Positions 44,364-56,671 of a stretch of DNA of 64,000 bases are shown piece after piece. Within the stretch, counting starts at the first letter, position 1; each line of letters begins with the position of its first letter. The stretch spans positions 31,334,418 through 31,398,417 of the forward strand of contig CM061132.1 in NCBI GenBank assembly GCA_030789695.1, written 5' to 3'. The stretch is from Scilla litardierei. Taxonomy: Eukaryota; Streptophyta; Magnoliopsida; Asparagales; Asparagaceae. The notes under the pieces are model-generated. The model saw nothing but the letters and a program-made list of their open reading frames with translations, made no database searches and was not told where the DNA came from. The translations under genes were made by a program, and so were the position numbers.

Positions 44364-44893
44364 TGTAGAAACTAAAGATCTAGATGTGTACAAACCGAAT
44401 AACACAGATCTAGATATAAAACATGCGGAATCTTAAATCATTGACCTACTCGGATTTAGCGGAAGCGTACCTGAGTCCATCGCTAATAATCTGAAAGATC
44501 CTGACGATACCGTAGCGGACGATCTTCCAGAATAGCACGAATCAACCGTTTGGAGAATCCCTTTAGACTTCTCCCGGTTTCTCTCCTAGCGACGGGACGT
44601 AGAAAAGACGGCTCAACTTTGTTCGTGTATTCCGGGGATCATGACCGCTAATATTTATAGGCTAGCCTCCATAGCCCTAGGGTTTCCAACTCGGCCCATC
44701 AACGAGTTGAAGCCCAATAGTCTCTACACATAAAGGCCCCACAACCTGTTTAACTCATTTAGCTCATTTAATTAATTAAAACCAGATCACTAATATATTG
44801 GGCTTAATACGACAGCGTAGCACATATATAATTATTCACCGCATATTAGCCCAACGTTGGATTAAGATCCAACTTGTTGGATAAGTTCCAACA
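44364..44893 (-). repeat. 3' LTR of element E (530 bp)
   Basis: TGTAGAAACTAAAG to GATAAGTTCCAACA. The complement of 44652-44659 is TATAAATA, a likely TATA box in transcription orientation. Confidence 0.94.
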
Positions 44894-45782
44894 ATCTCCC
44901 ACTTGGGCTATATGCTTAAACTTTATAATTATATTTCATAGTGCATACAACCAAATAAAATCTTAACCTGCTGTCATTTCTTTAATGAGTCAAAAACAAT
45001 CCGGTCCATCAATTATATTAGCAAGGGATCAAAGAGATCTTCGCCGCAGCAATTGCAGCTCGACCCATCAGTGGTCACCGTGCTAATACAAAAGAATGAC
45101 ATGGATTATGAAGTGGATGTGTAGCGTGGAAATTACATGTAATGTGATCTAACATGTCTATTTCCAACTGATCCTCCTTAACCTTAGTGAGATCATAAAC
45201 AAAACAAAATCGGAGTGAAGCCGAACTGAAACCAAAAACTTTATTTCTGATCAGAAAATATCCTCAAGCTTAAGCTGGAGACTTAATTTTGTCTATCATA
45301 TGAGCACCCAAAAGAACAAACTCCCACAAAACTGAATGTTCTTAATGAAATGACATCCATATGAGTAGCTAGCTCATAAAACCTTTTGGATAACATTTCC
45401 TTATTATAACGGATCCGTAATTACATGGTTTGTTCCGATGTGCTCATTAGACAATTATACACTCCTATTAATCAACAATCTAGGAACTTGATCTCTGAAT
45501 ATCTAAACTTTGTCGAGTTCCTGTTGTTGCTTAAACATAAAACTGCAGACTTCATTGTCACTAAATAAACTGTGTGGTGTCTCAACACCATCCCTAAATT
45601 GCAGCATAGTGACAAAATATGCAAATATATTTCATGATTTGGATGTCACATAATATGATATGAAATCTAAAGCCATGTTAGAAGAGACTATATAAAAGGG
45701 ACCATTTAGATCTCTTCTAATAGATGGCGCCTAACATAGATTTTCATACATTCTTTGCATCCAATAAATTGTAATTCTAGCC
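44894..45782 (-). pseudogene. E: decayed RNase H tail and 3' untranslated region
   Basis: The minus-strand translation in shifting frames gives RNase H-like fragments near 45330-45600 (a YCDN-like piece, EHIGTNHVITDPL and FYELATHMDVI), which correspond to the D-N-x-x-A and H-x-x-A-D-P-L-T-K regions of copia RNase H. No intact frame exists. The left end next to the LTR is the polypurine tract. Confidence 0.5.
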
Positions 45783-47000
45783 TGTAAGGATCAAATACAC
45801 TAGAGGGGGGGTGAATAGTGTATATTAAAAAATGTTGCAAATAAGATGTTAGTAATATTTGCAAAGATGGCAATGAAAATAAAATGACAAGTGCGGAAAA
45901 TTAAATCAATCGCAAACACAGAGATTTATCCTGGTTCGGATCCTTGTGATCCTACTCCAGTCCTCTACCCCGTAGAGATTTTCAATCCACTATAACCACT
46001 TGCCCCGCAAGCGCAAACTTACAAAAATGGCGACACTCCCCGTGTCCCAAACTTTGTACAATCTCAAAAGAGATTCAAACCTGTTAAATAAGAAATAGAA
46101 AAACACCTATAGCCTTGTTATGAATTTAGAATGAAATTCAAGGATGGTGTTTTAAAAGAGACTTCAAGATATATAAGATATGAAATGAAGAACAATACTT
46201 GAAGTTCTCTGGTTCATAAAAGAAGAGAGAGATCAATCGATATCTTCTTCAATTATGAACACAAACAACTTTCTAAATTGATGTTGAAAAAGATCAAAAT
46301 TGCTCCAAGGAAGAAAACTTCAATTTCCAAAAGATCTATGATTAAGAATCTTGAAGTTCTTCCGTTCTTATAAGAAGAGAGAAATCTATGGATTTCTTCT
46401 TGCAAATAAAAAAAGAGCAACTAAGGCAAGATTGCTTAGAATCAACAATTCTAGTAAGAAAGAGAGAAGAAAGTTGTGTGAAGAAAAGAGAGGGTCTACC
46501 CCTCTATTTATAGGATTTGTGGGCAGTTTCCTACCGTTCAGAAACGGGAAAATGGGGGGAAAAGGAGTTTCCTACCGTTCACAAACGGTCTGGAAAGTTT
46601 CAGAAAAAACGGACGCAAAATTTCATTAGTCGACTAAAGAAAGTCTTAGTCGACTAAAAAGTCAAACTTGGAATTTTTGACTGAAATTTTAACGGTAACT
46701 TTCTGACGTTGACTGAAGACTACTCAGAAATTTTCAGGTCAAAATTCGAAGAAAAAGTTTTTAGTCGACTAATGAATGTCTTAGTCGACCAGGACAGAAA
46801 AACGTGAATTTTGACTTTTCTGAAAAGGGATGTTTAGGATATGTTATTAGGAACCTAGGACTTAGATGGATTTCATATTCAAGGCTCTGAAATCTATAAA
46901 TATAAAAAAATACATCAGTCCGTAGATTTCCGTAGATATGTATGTTGAGCTTCATGTGAGTAGTTGAAATGCCTTTGTGCAGGGATTCCTTATCAAGTGA
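45783..47000. mobile_element. Sirevirus-like solo LTR inside E (right end approximate)
   Basis: Starts TGTAAGGATCAAATACACTA, followed by GAGGGGGGGTGAATAG, the same opening architecture as the Sirevirus LTR at 42583 (CACCCTAGAG, G-run, TGAATAG). A CCTGGTTCGGATCC word near 45930 is also typical of such LTRs. It separates RNase H-like traces of E on either side (45350-45600 and 47001-47240). I could not find the right end or a matching target duplication, so the extent is an estimate. Confidence 0.5.
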
Positions 47001-47428
47001 TTATTGTCCAAGCGTGGATACATTAGGAATCTGCATATCTGCATAGATAGAGTGAGTAGCAATAATAATAGTTGTCACATCAAAATCATATGTAATAGAA
47101 TAGGAAAGAGAACATGGGATTATGAAATCCCAACATAAATGATCAGAGTCAGTATACCAAAATGATCTCAAACTCTTTTGACTACTGATCCTTGAACATG
47201 TAACCCTTTTGTTCTCCATAGATACCATATGACACATTTGGCCGCTGTCAAATGGTCAACTCCTGAGCTTAACAATCTGCCCAACACACCTGTAATATAT
47301 GCAATAACCAAATGCATATAAAACTGAGCATACTTTAGACTCCCTATTGGTGAGATATAGGAAATCTTCTGAAAATTATTCTCAGGGCAATTATTGAGAC
47401 TAAATTTGTCTCCCACAGAACTTAGCAT
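47001..47428 (-). pseudogene. E: decayed reverse transcriptase/RNase H fragment
   Basis: Minus-strand pieces in two frames. One (47168-47428) contains ITGVLGRLLSSGVDHLTAAK and VIWYLWRTKG, matching the copia block before RNase H (VLGRFLS, HWxAAKRVMRYL). The other (47001-47237) contains WYTDSDH in the position of the RNase H GYSDSD motif. They overlap through a frameshift. Upstream reverse transcriptase boxes are not recognisable. Confidence 0.6.
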
Positions 47429-48054
47429 TCATTACCACATAGATATTATATAAATTACATGCTCCCACAGAACTTAGATAACATCATTAAATATCATCTC
47501 AAAACCGAACGAGGTGATCACTTAATGAAATTTAATGTATCAGTAACGATATTGAAATGCTCTACTAATGCCATTATAAACGTTATAGAGTCTTTCATGA
47601 AAAGCCCAATAGAAAGTCTCTTTACACATTAATGCATTCTTTTCCGTATAAAGTCTTTGAGTGATACGCTTTAAATATTTTCTTAATACCCTTTTGAATT
47701 CCCTTTTTATTGTAAAAGACTATTTACAATCAATAGGTTTCAAAACCTTATGGCAATGAGAAAAGATTTAAAGTATCATTCAAGGACTTTCTTAATTAAT
47801 GCATTAATCCATTTAGAGATGTAAAACCTTTTATGACTTGATGTAAGTCAAACTTCCATCATCCTAATGTCAACAGTAAACTTGTCATCTCTTTAATGGA
47901 TTTTCCTGAATGACAATTAGTTACTTGAGGTGCTAGAGTTTGTCCTTATGAACAATTTCCCGAGTAGGAGGAATTGCAACATTATCTTGAATTTATTGTG
48001 TCTTGAACAATGTCGGGAATGCCATCCTGAACAATGCCAACAACACCTGTGAGA

Positions 48055-48333
48055 TTAATCTTCTTCAAGAATAATGTCACTAACCAAACTTCCCCCCTCA
48101 AACTCAGTATCCTCAAATAGGTGCGCATTTCCTAATTCGTAAACTAACTTAATAGTGGGATTATGTAAAGTCATACAAAATAATATCAACTTTAAACTAT
48201 TCAACAAAATTAGAAAATCATTAGCATTATGTCCTATTACTTTATTAGGCTTATAAAGCCTTAACTTACTTGGACATCTCCAAACATGCAAGTGATTCAT
48301 TTGTTGAAACTTTATTAAGGATATAAGCTGCAA
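48055..48333 (-). pseudogene. E: decayed integrase C-terminal fragment
   Basis: The minus-strand frame has MNHLHVWRCPSKLRLYKPN, matching the copia integrase C-terminal block (HVWGCPAxxRxYNP). ELGNAHLFEDTEFEGG follows, matching the linker block GNARFFEDxEF. The catalytic core of integrase upstream is not visible, so E cannot encode an integrase. Confidence 0.6.
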
Positions 48334-48854
48334 TCGAAATATTACTGAATTCTAAACTGTTAATTCTTTCATTACAACACATGTACTTAAATGCAGGAAT
48401 TCTATTAATGAAGCAACATTTCCAAATAAATGAAGATTATAATGATCTTTTAAAGAACTAGAATAAACTAATTTTGAATTAAGAGACAACCAAATTTTCC
48501 ATTCAAAATTGAACACTTATTACCGAATTTGTTTAAAATAAAAATGGAAATCCAAATTCCGTTAAAAACGGTACATAATAGTCTCATAAAATTCAAATAC
48601 AATCTAGCATTTAAAAGAAATAATCTAAATTTAATGTGCCTCTACTTGAACCATCTTGCCATTGCCCATATCGATGTATCTTTCACCATCATTTGGCGTT
48701 TGGCATCTTAGGCAATCCTGCATAGACACAATGATGTGAATGGTTATACCAAATCTTTCCATCACGTGCCTATAAGTACCAAAGGTTGCATGAAATTAAC
48801 TTAGAATTAAACCAAAATTTGCAGCATACCTTTCTAATCTTTTAGTGGTAGAGA

Positions 48855-49289
48855 TCATATGAGCACTTTCTGTCTTCCTTGCTCAAGCCTGTTCTCTTCC
48901 TGAACACAGTGCGAGATGAGCTCATCCAGAGACCAAGTCTCATCCTTCAGATTGTAGCTCATCTTAAACTGGTTGAACTGTGATGGAAGAGATATCAAAA
49001 CAAAATGCACTAGCTGAGCCTCAGAGAGGTCTATCTCAAGTGCCTTCAACCTTGAAGCAATATTAGACACCTTCAATATGTGCTCCCTAATGTTTCCCGT
49101 ACCCTTATACCTTATTGAATTTAGAATTGTCAAGAGTGTACCAATTTCACCCCTTTCACTCTTGACAAAACTGGTTTCAATGTCAGAATGGAATTCTTTA
49201 GTTGTGGTAATTTTATCTGAAATAGTGCCCATGAGATATTCTGGAATGGCAGAAGAAATTTTCAGGAATAATAGCCGAACAGAGAACAA
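48855..49289 (-). pseudogene. E: gag core remnant (145 codons)
   Basis: The best preserved coding part of E. It reads MGTISDKITTTKEFHSDI, then NSIRYKGTGNIREHILKVSN, IASRLKALEIDLSEAQL, VLISLPSQFNQFKMSYN and WSLDELISHCVQEENRL, i.e. the copia gag core in order. The N-terminal gag and the zinc knuckle are missing or out of frame. It is open for its whole length, in contrast with the shattered pol, which may reflect chance or retained selection for a packaging-related element. Without a start codon in the expected place I treat it as a remnant. Confidence 0.7.
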
Positions 49290-49639
49290 GAAAACAATTT
49301 ATAACATGTTCATATGGGTATTAAATACAACAACAAATTCAAATTAATGCTATTTTCCCATCTCAAGACATCCCCCACTAGTCCAATATTTATCTTTGGA
49401 TAATCTATTGACTAGTCACTGACATCTTGTTGTAGCAATCAGACAATGACAATAATAACATGCCAAAAATAAAACTTCCTTTGGGCCGAATTAAATTTGC
49501 ATGTATTGAACTCACTAATCATCACCTTGTCTATTGCCACAGGTGCGCATGAAATGGTATAGAACGGTAATCTTCCTTTGGGCCGATTTATCATTCTTAC
49601 GCAAATCACGGGCACATTTGATTCTTTTTATATTCGTGA

Positions 49640-51240
49640 AATGAAATAATACAAATCAACAGAGCCCACTTTGGCGAGGTGATGATTGCACGAAGTCATT
49701 TCAAAAATATATACCTTTGCAAAATTTGAATATATGTCGCAATTTAATACATTAACTTATACTTTAAGTGGAGATATTCAAGTCCACTTTTCTTCAAAAT
49801 CAAATTTTAAGGCAACCAAAATTTTCATACAAAAGTATGTATTTAACTTGTTATATTTCGAGATTAGAACTGATCTTCACAAGAAAACCCACTTTGGTGA
49901 GTTGATGATCCAATCATTCTATATTCGAAATATATAATAATTGTGCCCAAAAATTGAAATTGAAACTAAACCGAATTTAACAAAAAATGATTACAAGTGG
50001 AAATATATATAAGAACCTTTTATTCCACCATTCTAATCATTTATATTGAGTTAAATAAAATTTATAACTTCAACACAAATTTTCTTCTTCAAAATGGGGT
50101 ATATAGGTATGCTAATGTGTATACGAACATACATTATAAAGTCATATATATAAATATACACCCTATCCCATTTTAGATATAACTTTAAAATGTGTCAAAT
50201 TTCCTTAAGGCCATTTGCTTGATGGTTAGTGCACAAAAAATTCTTTAAGGCCTTTTAAACTTATTCTTAAGGAGAAATATATGTTAAAACCTTTTATTTG
50301 CTCCCGAAGAAAACACTTGAATTTTGTGTTTTAATTTAAATCTAAATTTAGGCAATCTGAATTTTCATACCGATGTATGAAGTCAACTTGTTATATACCG
50401 AAGTATATATATATGGTTTTAAGCCTTAAACTTAGAATTTAAATTTATTTTGCACATTTAACACAAAATTTTATCTTTGAGGAGGAATATATAAAAGTCT
50501 TATTCCCTCCTTCAATCCAAATTAAATTCAATTTTTGACAACCAATCATACGATAATATGTATTTCACCGTTTATGTTACGAAATAATAATAATTTAACA
50601 GTAATGCCCACTTTCGTGGGATCCCGTAATAATTAAAATTATTTTGAAACATATAAACTAATTTTGCCCAAAAATTGAATTCAAATTAAACTAAACTTAA
50701 ATGTAAATATATTGGAAATCATTTTATTTACTCATTCGATCCGTTTAAAATTCATCCAGGCAACTGATCATACTAAGTATGTAATTTTAATCCGTTTACA
50801 TTCCGAAATAATAACAATTTTAATAGTGGAATCCACTTTGGTGGAATTTCACAAAAATTAGAGTTATTTCAAAATGTATATTTAACCGAAACTTTGCCTA
50901 AAGAATTAAAAATCGGAATGAACTTAATTTTAACACACAAAATTTGGCCTAAAGGAAATATATAGACAAAACCATTTATTTCCTCATTTCACAAATTTAT
51001 ATTCAAAACTTTAGGCGATAAATTTTCATGCCAAGCATGTACGTTGCATTTTATATATATCGAAATAAAATTAATTGCCACGATGGAGCCCACTTTGGTG
51101 GGTTGTCCTTTTAAATAAAATTATTTCGAGATATATGTATAATTAATTACGCCTAAAATTGAATTAAAATGTGAATTTTTAACACAAAAAGTACACTTAA
51201 TGGAAATATACAAATTGCCCTTTTATTTCCTCCCTAACTT
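49640..51240 (-). repeat. E leader: diverged repeats with two conserved hairpins
   Basis: At least five diverged units, about 180-250 bp apart. Hairpin 1 is CATAC-loop-GTATG at 49826-49839, 50366-50379 and 50769-50781, weaker at 50547-50562, and CATGC-CAA-GCATG at 51027-51039, a compensated change. Hairpin 2 is CCCAC-TTTG-GTGGG at 51089-51102, with TTTC loop at 50607-50620, CCACTTTGGTGG at 50833-50844, and decayed versions at 49665 and 49888. Other shared words are GGCAAC near hairpin 1 and CGAAATA after it. The array lies between primer site and gag, so it would be in the RNA leader. Confidence 0.7.
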
Positions 51241-51489
51241 TGTGTTAAAAAAACATCCCAAGATAGGCCCAAATTTGTGTCCAAATGACCCAAAAATTGG
51301 GTCCAAAATTAGCCATGAGGGTGCCCAAAACTTGTTTGCAATAAGCCTTTAAAAAAGGCCCAAAACTGATTTGCAATAATTCTTACAAGAGGCCCAAAAG
51401 TACCAAATTACCCAAACAGGCCCACTTGGGCAGCCCAGCCTAATCCTCCCCCCAAAATTTTTTTTTTTATTATTAGGGTTAGGGTTTCC

Positions 51490-52080
51490 TAATTGGGGGC
51501 GGCGGCCGCCGCCGCCGCCCCCATCTCTGCTGTCGGGCGTCGGGCGTCGGCCAGCGGCCGGCGCCGGATCCTTTACCGGGGGCGGCTGCCGCCGCCCCCT
51601 ATGATGTCGATGGGGGCGACAGGAGCCGCCCCCCTCTGAACCCCGACGGGGGCGGCGACCCGCCCCCTCGGAAACGCGACGGGGGCGGCGACCCGCCCCA
51701 TTTATGAAGCCCGACGGGGGCGGCTCGTCGCCCCCTCTGAGACCCGACGGGGGCGGCGAGCCGCCCCCCCCCCCCTTTTTTTTGAAGCCTGACGGGGGCG
51801 GCGGGGGGCCGGCCCCTCTGATCCGACGGGGGCGGCTTCTGCCGCCCCCCTGTTACTGAACGGGGGCGGCGGGGGGCCGCCCCCTTTGTCCTGAAGTCCG
51901 GCGGGGGGCGGCGAGCTGCCCCCTCTGAGATGCTTCATCCTACAGGGGCGGTTATGCCGCCCCTTTCTTGTTCTGTGTCGACGCCGACGAGGTCGGCGCC
52001 GATCTTCCGATGGGGGCGGCCCTGCCGCCCCTCTTTTGCTGTGTCGGGCGGCGGCCGGCGGGCCGCCCCCGATCTAGGGT
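51490..52080. repeat. GC-rich minisatellite in the E leader
   Basis: More than ten units of 35-45 bp with the theme GACGGGGGCGGCGACCCGCC followed by CCCTCTGA. Each unit pairs with itself (GGGGGCGG...CCGCCCCC). It lies about 190 bp from the primer site. Frames through it are composition artefacts. Confidence 0.85.
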
Positions 52081-52265
52081 TTGATAAAAAAAACATTTTT
52101 TTAACAGGAAAAATCAATTAAAAACCCCCAATTTTCTTAGATCTGAAACTTATAACTGATAAAAATCTAATTTTTATCAGATCCGAAACTTAAGACAGAT
52201 TAAAAATCTGATTTTTAACAGATCTACTACGAGCAGGCAAGAAAAATAAGATCCACAGCATGCAG

Positions 52266-52277
52266 GCTCCGATACCA
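52266..52277 (-). other. Primer binding site of element E
   Basis: The minus strand reads TGGTATCGGAGC, one mismatch from the common TGGTATCAGAGC. Confidence 0.8.
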
Positions 52278-52278
52278 C

Positions 52279-52808
52279 TGTAGAAACTAAAGATCTAGAT
52301 GTGTACAAACCGAATAACACAGATCTAGATATAAAACATGCGGAATCTTAAATCATTGACCTACTCGGATTTAGCGGAAGCGTACCTGAGTCCATCGCTA
52401 ATAATCTGAAAGATCCTGACGATACCGTAGCGGACGATCTTCCAGAATAGCACGAATCAACCGTTTGGAGAATCCCTTTAGACTTCTCCCGGTTTCTCTC
52501 CTAGCGACGGGACGTAGAAAAGACGGCTCAACTTTGTTCGTGTATTCCGGGGATCATGACCGCTAATATTTATAGGCTAGCCTCCATAGCCCTAGGGTTT
52601 CCAACTCGGCCCATCAACGAGTTGAAGCCCAATAGTCTCTACACATAAAGGCCCCACAACCTGTTTAACTCATTTAGCCCATTTAATTAATTAAAACCAG
52701 ATCACTAATATATTGGGCTTAATACGACAGCGTAGCACATATATAATTATTCACCGCATATTAGCCCAACGTTGGATTAAGATCCAACTTGTTGGATAAG
52801 TTCCAACA
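52279..52808 (-). repeat. 5' LTR of element E (530 bp)
   Basis: One difference from the left LTR. TATA box complement at 52567-52574. Confidence 0.94.
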
Positions 52809-54025
52809 CTACAATCTCCCCCTTTTTGATGATGGCAAACAAGTCTGGGAAAAAAATTGAGAAATGACATTAAAGAGCAAGTCATATAATGCACACGATT
52901 ATAAGCTTCATATAAAGCTCCCCCTATCGATGTGATCTCATGAAAAGTTGTGACAAGCTCCCCCTTAAAATGTGCATCTCTCCCCCATTATTTTTCTGCT
53001 ATTTTTTTTTCTTCTCCCCCTTTTGCCATTAATCAAAAAGATCACACAAATTGAAGAGGTTAAGAATGAGACATGAAACAAGTTTACAAAACGAAGAAAC
53101 AAGAAATTGATGACGATGCTCATATTAATGCTTATTCCCCACGAACTTAGAGTATAACAAATATCATGAGCATTGAAAGCATACGATCGTTGTAAGAAAT
53201 CTAACAAGAAAATGTTGTATTATGAAACACTTTGACAATATGAAGGGTGCCTAGAAACTTAAGAGATGAAAATATAAAATTATCTAATACATTTTGTGAG
53301 CCTTCGTTGCTATGGAATAATCAATAAGTAATGTGTAGGGAGACACCAATCAAGGGATACCATGGTGTTAAATTTCGGGTCCTTTGGAATTGAGGTGCGC
53401 TAAGTGGTTGCTTCATCTACCATATTTCATACGCATTGCTCAACAAACCCCCGAAATCCGGTTACTAGCCGCCGGTATCAAATGTAGTATATTTGAAGAT
53501 GTTTTATTATTTTCTTCTTCTTTTTCTATATATTTTTTTTATAAATGCCCATAGCAATTTTTTTATTATTATTACAATGTTGGTGTCTCAGAATAGTGAC
53601 GCATGAAGGCATCACATACTCGACTCCTACTAAATAATTTTCCATAGGTATTTAAGCGCACAAAATTGTAAAGATAAAATATAAATTCAGAAACTTTAGA
53701 ATCTAAGCACATTCAATTGTCTCCATAGTTTATAAGACTCAATCAATCTGTTTGATTCGTACAATTTGGCATGCTTACAAGTTTCACTTTTTTGTTTAAT
53801 AATTGAAGCATGGGGATTTTATAAAAATATGGTGCATCATCATCAAAAACATTTTAATGTTTCTAAGATGTCTAACAAGGTTCATATCAAATTCTCGACC
53901 AAAATCAATAATAGTGATGACGATCATGCATGCACATACCAAGAATGACCAAACCCATATTAAGATGAAATAGTGTGTGGCTTAGGTACAATAAGGAAGC
54001 ATGTGTATGTGCATGGATATGGATG
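52809..54025 (-). other. Sirevirus 3' untranslated region with multiple polypurine tracts
   Basis: Between RNase H and the 3' LTR there are at least five CTCCCCC-type blocks (near 52818, 52919, 52951, 52981 and 53015), each a purine tract on the element's sense strand. The one at 52818 is the terminal tract adjacent to the LTR in the pre-insertion element. Repeated polypurine tracts are known in Sireviruses. The rest is AT-rich with no frame. Confidence 0.82.
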
Positions 54026-56671
54026 CTAATGCTCAATTAGTGACATAATCCCCAACTCCCTTCGAATGAAGTAAAATTGTTTTTGGTTTAAGGGTTTGGT
54101 GAAAATGTCCGCTAATTGTTTTTCTGTATCAATATATCCTAAAGAGATATCTTTCTTATCAACGTGATCTCTAAGGAAGTGGTGACGAATATCAATATGT
54201 TTTGTCCTAGAGTGTAGAATAGGATTTTTAGATAGATTTATAGCACTCTTGTTGTCACACCAAATGGTTGTAGGTTGGAAAGTAAGATCGTAGTCTCCGA
54301 GGGTTTGTCTCATCCATAGAATTTGAGCACAACAACAACCTGCTGAAACATATTCGGCTTCGGTTGTACTCAATGCTATGGAGTTTTGCTTCTTGGAGAA
54401 CCATGAAACAAGAGACATACCTAGTAGTTGGCAAGTGCCCGTGGTACTCTTACGATCGGTCTTACTTCCCGCAAAATCCGCATCACAATATCCTACAAGC
54501 TCAAATGATGTGGAACAAGGATACCATAAACCAAAATCTAAGGTTCCTTTAACATATCGAATTATTCGTTTAACATAAGAAAGATGGGACTCTGTTGGAC
54601 AAGATTGAAACCTTGCACATAAACATACACTGAACATTATATCAGGCCTACTAGATGTCAAGTATAATAGGCTACCAATCATACCTCGGTACAAGCGTTC
54701 ATCCACTTTCTTTCCCTTTTCGTCTTTATCCATCGTTGCCGTCGTTGCCATGGGAGTAGAGCATTCCTTAGCATTTTCAAGTCCAAACTTCTTCACTAAC
54801 TCCTTTGCATATTTTGCTTGATTGATGAAAATTCCGTCCTCGCATTGTTTGATTTGCAAACCAAGCATGAATGTAAGTTCACCCATCAGGCTCATCTCAA
54901 ATTCCCTAGACATACATGAAGCAAATTACTCACACAGTAGATTGTTAGTAGCACCAAAAATGATATCATCAACATATATTTGTACTACAAGTAGATCTTT
55001 ATTTTGATGTTTAACAAATAGAGTTTTATCCGCCTTTCCCATGGAAAAATTATTTTCAAGCAAAAATTTACTAAGTCGCTTATACCAAGCTCTAGGAGCC
55101 TGTTTGAGCCCATATAAAGCACGTTTAAGTTTGAAAACATAGTCCAGGTGGATGGAGTCTTCAAACCCAGGAGGTTGTTTGACATAGACTTTCTCAGATA
55201 AAACTCCATTCAAAAAGGCACTCTTGACATCCATTTGAAAGAGTTTGAATTTCATGAAACTAGCGAATGCTAAAAGCATCCTAATTGCTTCCAATCTTGC
55301 GACGGGAGCAAATGTTTCATCAAAATCAATCCCTTCCTCTTGGTTGTAACCTTGTGCAACTAATCTTGCTTTATTACGCACAACATGTCCCATTTCGTCA
55401 AGTTTGTTTCTAAATACCCATTTAGTGCCTATAATTGTTTGATTTTTTGGTTTAGGAACAAGTTTCCAAACTTGATTCCTATCAAATTGTGACAATTCAT
55501 CCTGCATTGCCATAATCCAATAGGAATCTTCTAAAGCACTATCAACATTTTTAGGCTCCAAAATGGATATAAATGCAAAGTTAACCATCAAATTAAAGCT
55601 ACTTCTAGTACGTATACCTTCCGTCGTGTCTCCAAGGATTTGATTTTTTGGATGATCCTTCTTAAAGCGCCAATCCTTAGGGAGATCTTGTGATGACGTA
55701 GTAGCTTCTGCTTCTTTTGGTACACCATCATTGTTATTCTCTTGATCATTTGAATTGCTAGTGTTTATCTCCAGTCCATCCAAACCACCTGTAATATCTG
55801 TAGATTCTGCAGCACTAGAAGACTCATTAATAGCACTTTTCTCGTCAAATTTCACATGCACAGTTTCTTGAATAGTAAGAGTTCTTTTGTTAAATACTCG
55901 ATAAGATTTGCTATGTGTTGAGTAGCCAACAAAAATACCCTCATTGGATTTAGCATCAAATTTATCCAGATTTTCGCCAACTTTCAGATTATAGCATTTG
56001 CATCCAAATGGTTTTAAATGTGATAAGTTGGGAGTCAACTCTCTATAAAGCTCATAAGGTGTTTTCTTCAAAATGGGTCTAATGGACACACGATTTAAAA
56101 TATAGCAAGAAGTATGTATGGCTTCAGCCCAAAAATATAAAGGCAATTTGTAATCATGAATCATGGTCCTAGCCATTTCTTGCAAAGTACGGTTTTTCCT
56201 CTCAACCACCCCATTTTGTTGTGGTGTCCTCGGGGCGGAAAAATTATGTGAATAACCTTTTGAAATGCAAAAATCATCAAAGCTAGTATTAACAAATTCT
56301 CCTCCATGATCACTTCTAATTTTGACAATTGAAAAACCTTTTTCATTTTCAACCTTTTTACAAAACATTTTGAAAACATCAAAAGTTTCATGTTTGTGTG
56401 TCAAAAAATAAACCCAGGTGAAACGTGAAAAGTCATCGACAATAACAAAGCAATAATGCATACCACCTAAACTAGCAACCTTTGTGGGTCCAAATAAATC
56501 CAAATGTATCAGTTGCAATGGCTTAGAAGTAGTTACAACGTTTTTAGGATTGAAACTACTTTTATGTTGTTTACCTAGTTGACATGCATCACAAAGCTTA
56601 TCCCGATCAAAGCTAATTTGAGGTAAACCTCTCACTAGTTTCTTTCGAGCAAGCTTTGAGATTAGGTCCAT
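54026..56671 (-). pseudogene. Sirevirus integrase, reverse transcriptase and RNase H, one in-frame stop
   Basis: From 56671 the frame gives [14 protein letters not shown], the integrase core ([38 protein letters not shown]), [15 protein letters not shown], then reverse transcriptase ([42 protein letters not shown]). A TAA follows about six codons after that (54923-54925), in the same frame as the remainder: MSLMGELTFMLGLQ and RNase H (YCDADFAGSK, STTEAEYVSAG, WCDNKSAINLSKNPI, TKHIDIRHHFLRDH), ending MSLIEH. All catalytic motifs read by eye are intact, so a single nonsense codon separates two nearly perfect halves. Confidence 0.92.

Larger units (their letters stand above)
44364..52808 (-). 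mobile_element. Non-autonomous copia element E (8.4 kb)
   Basis: A minus-strand element. LTRs 44364-44893 and 52279-52808 are both 530 bp with a single difference seen (CTC versus CCC near 44757). Perfect target duplication CTACA (44359-44363 and 52809-52813). The primer site (complement of 52266-52277) reads TGGTATCGGAGC, one base off the initiator Met type. The polypurine tract (complement of AATCTCCCACTTGGGC) is next to the left LTR. The interior has a GC-rich minisatellite, an AT-rich repeat array, a readable gag core and only tattered integrase, reverse transcriptase and RNase H traces, plus a solo LTR. It sits exactly at the Sirevirus polypurine-tract/LTR junction. Confidence 0.92.

Noticed and set aside
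51497..52117. Gly/Pro/Ala-rich frames
   Set aside because: Products of the GC minisatellite in element E.
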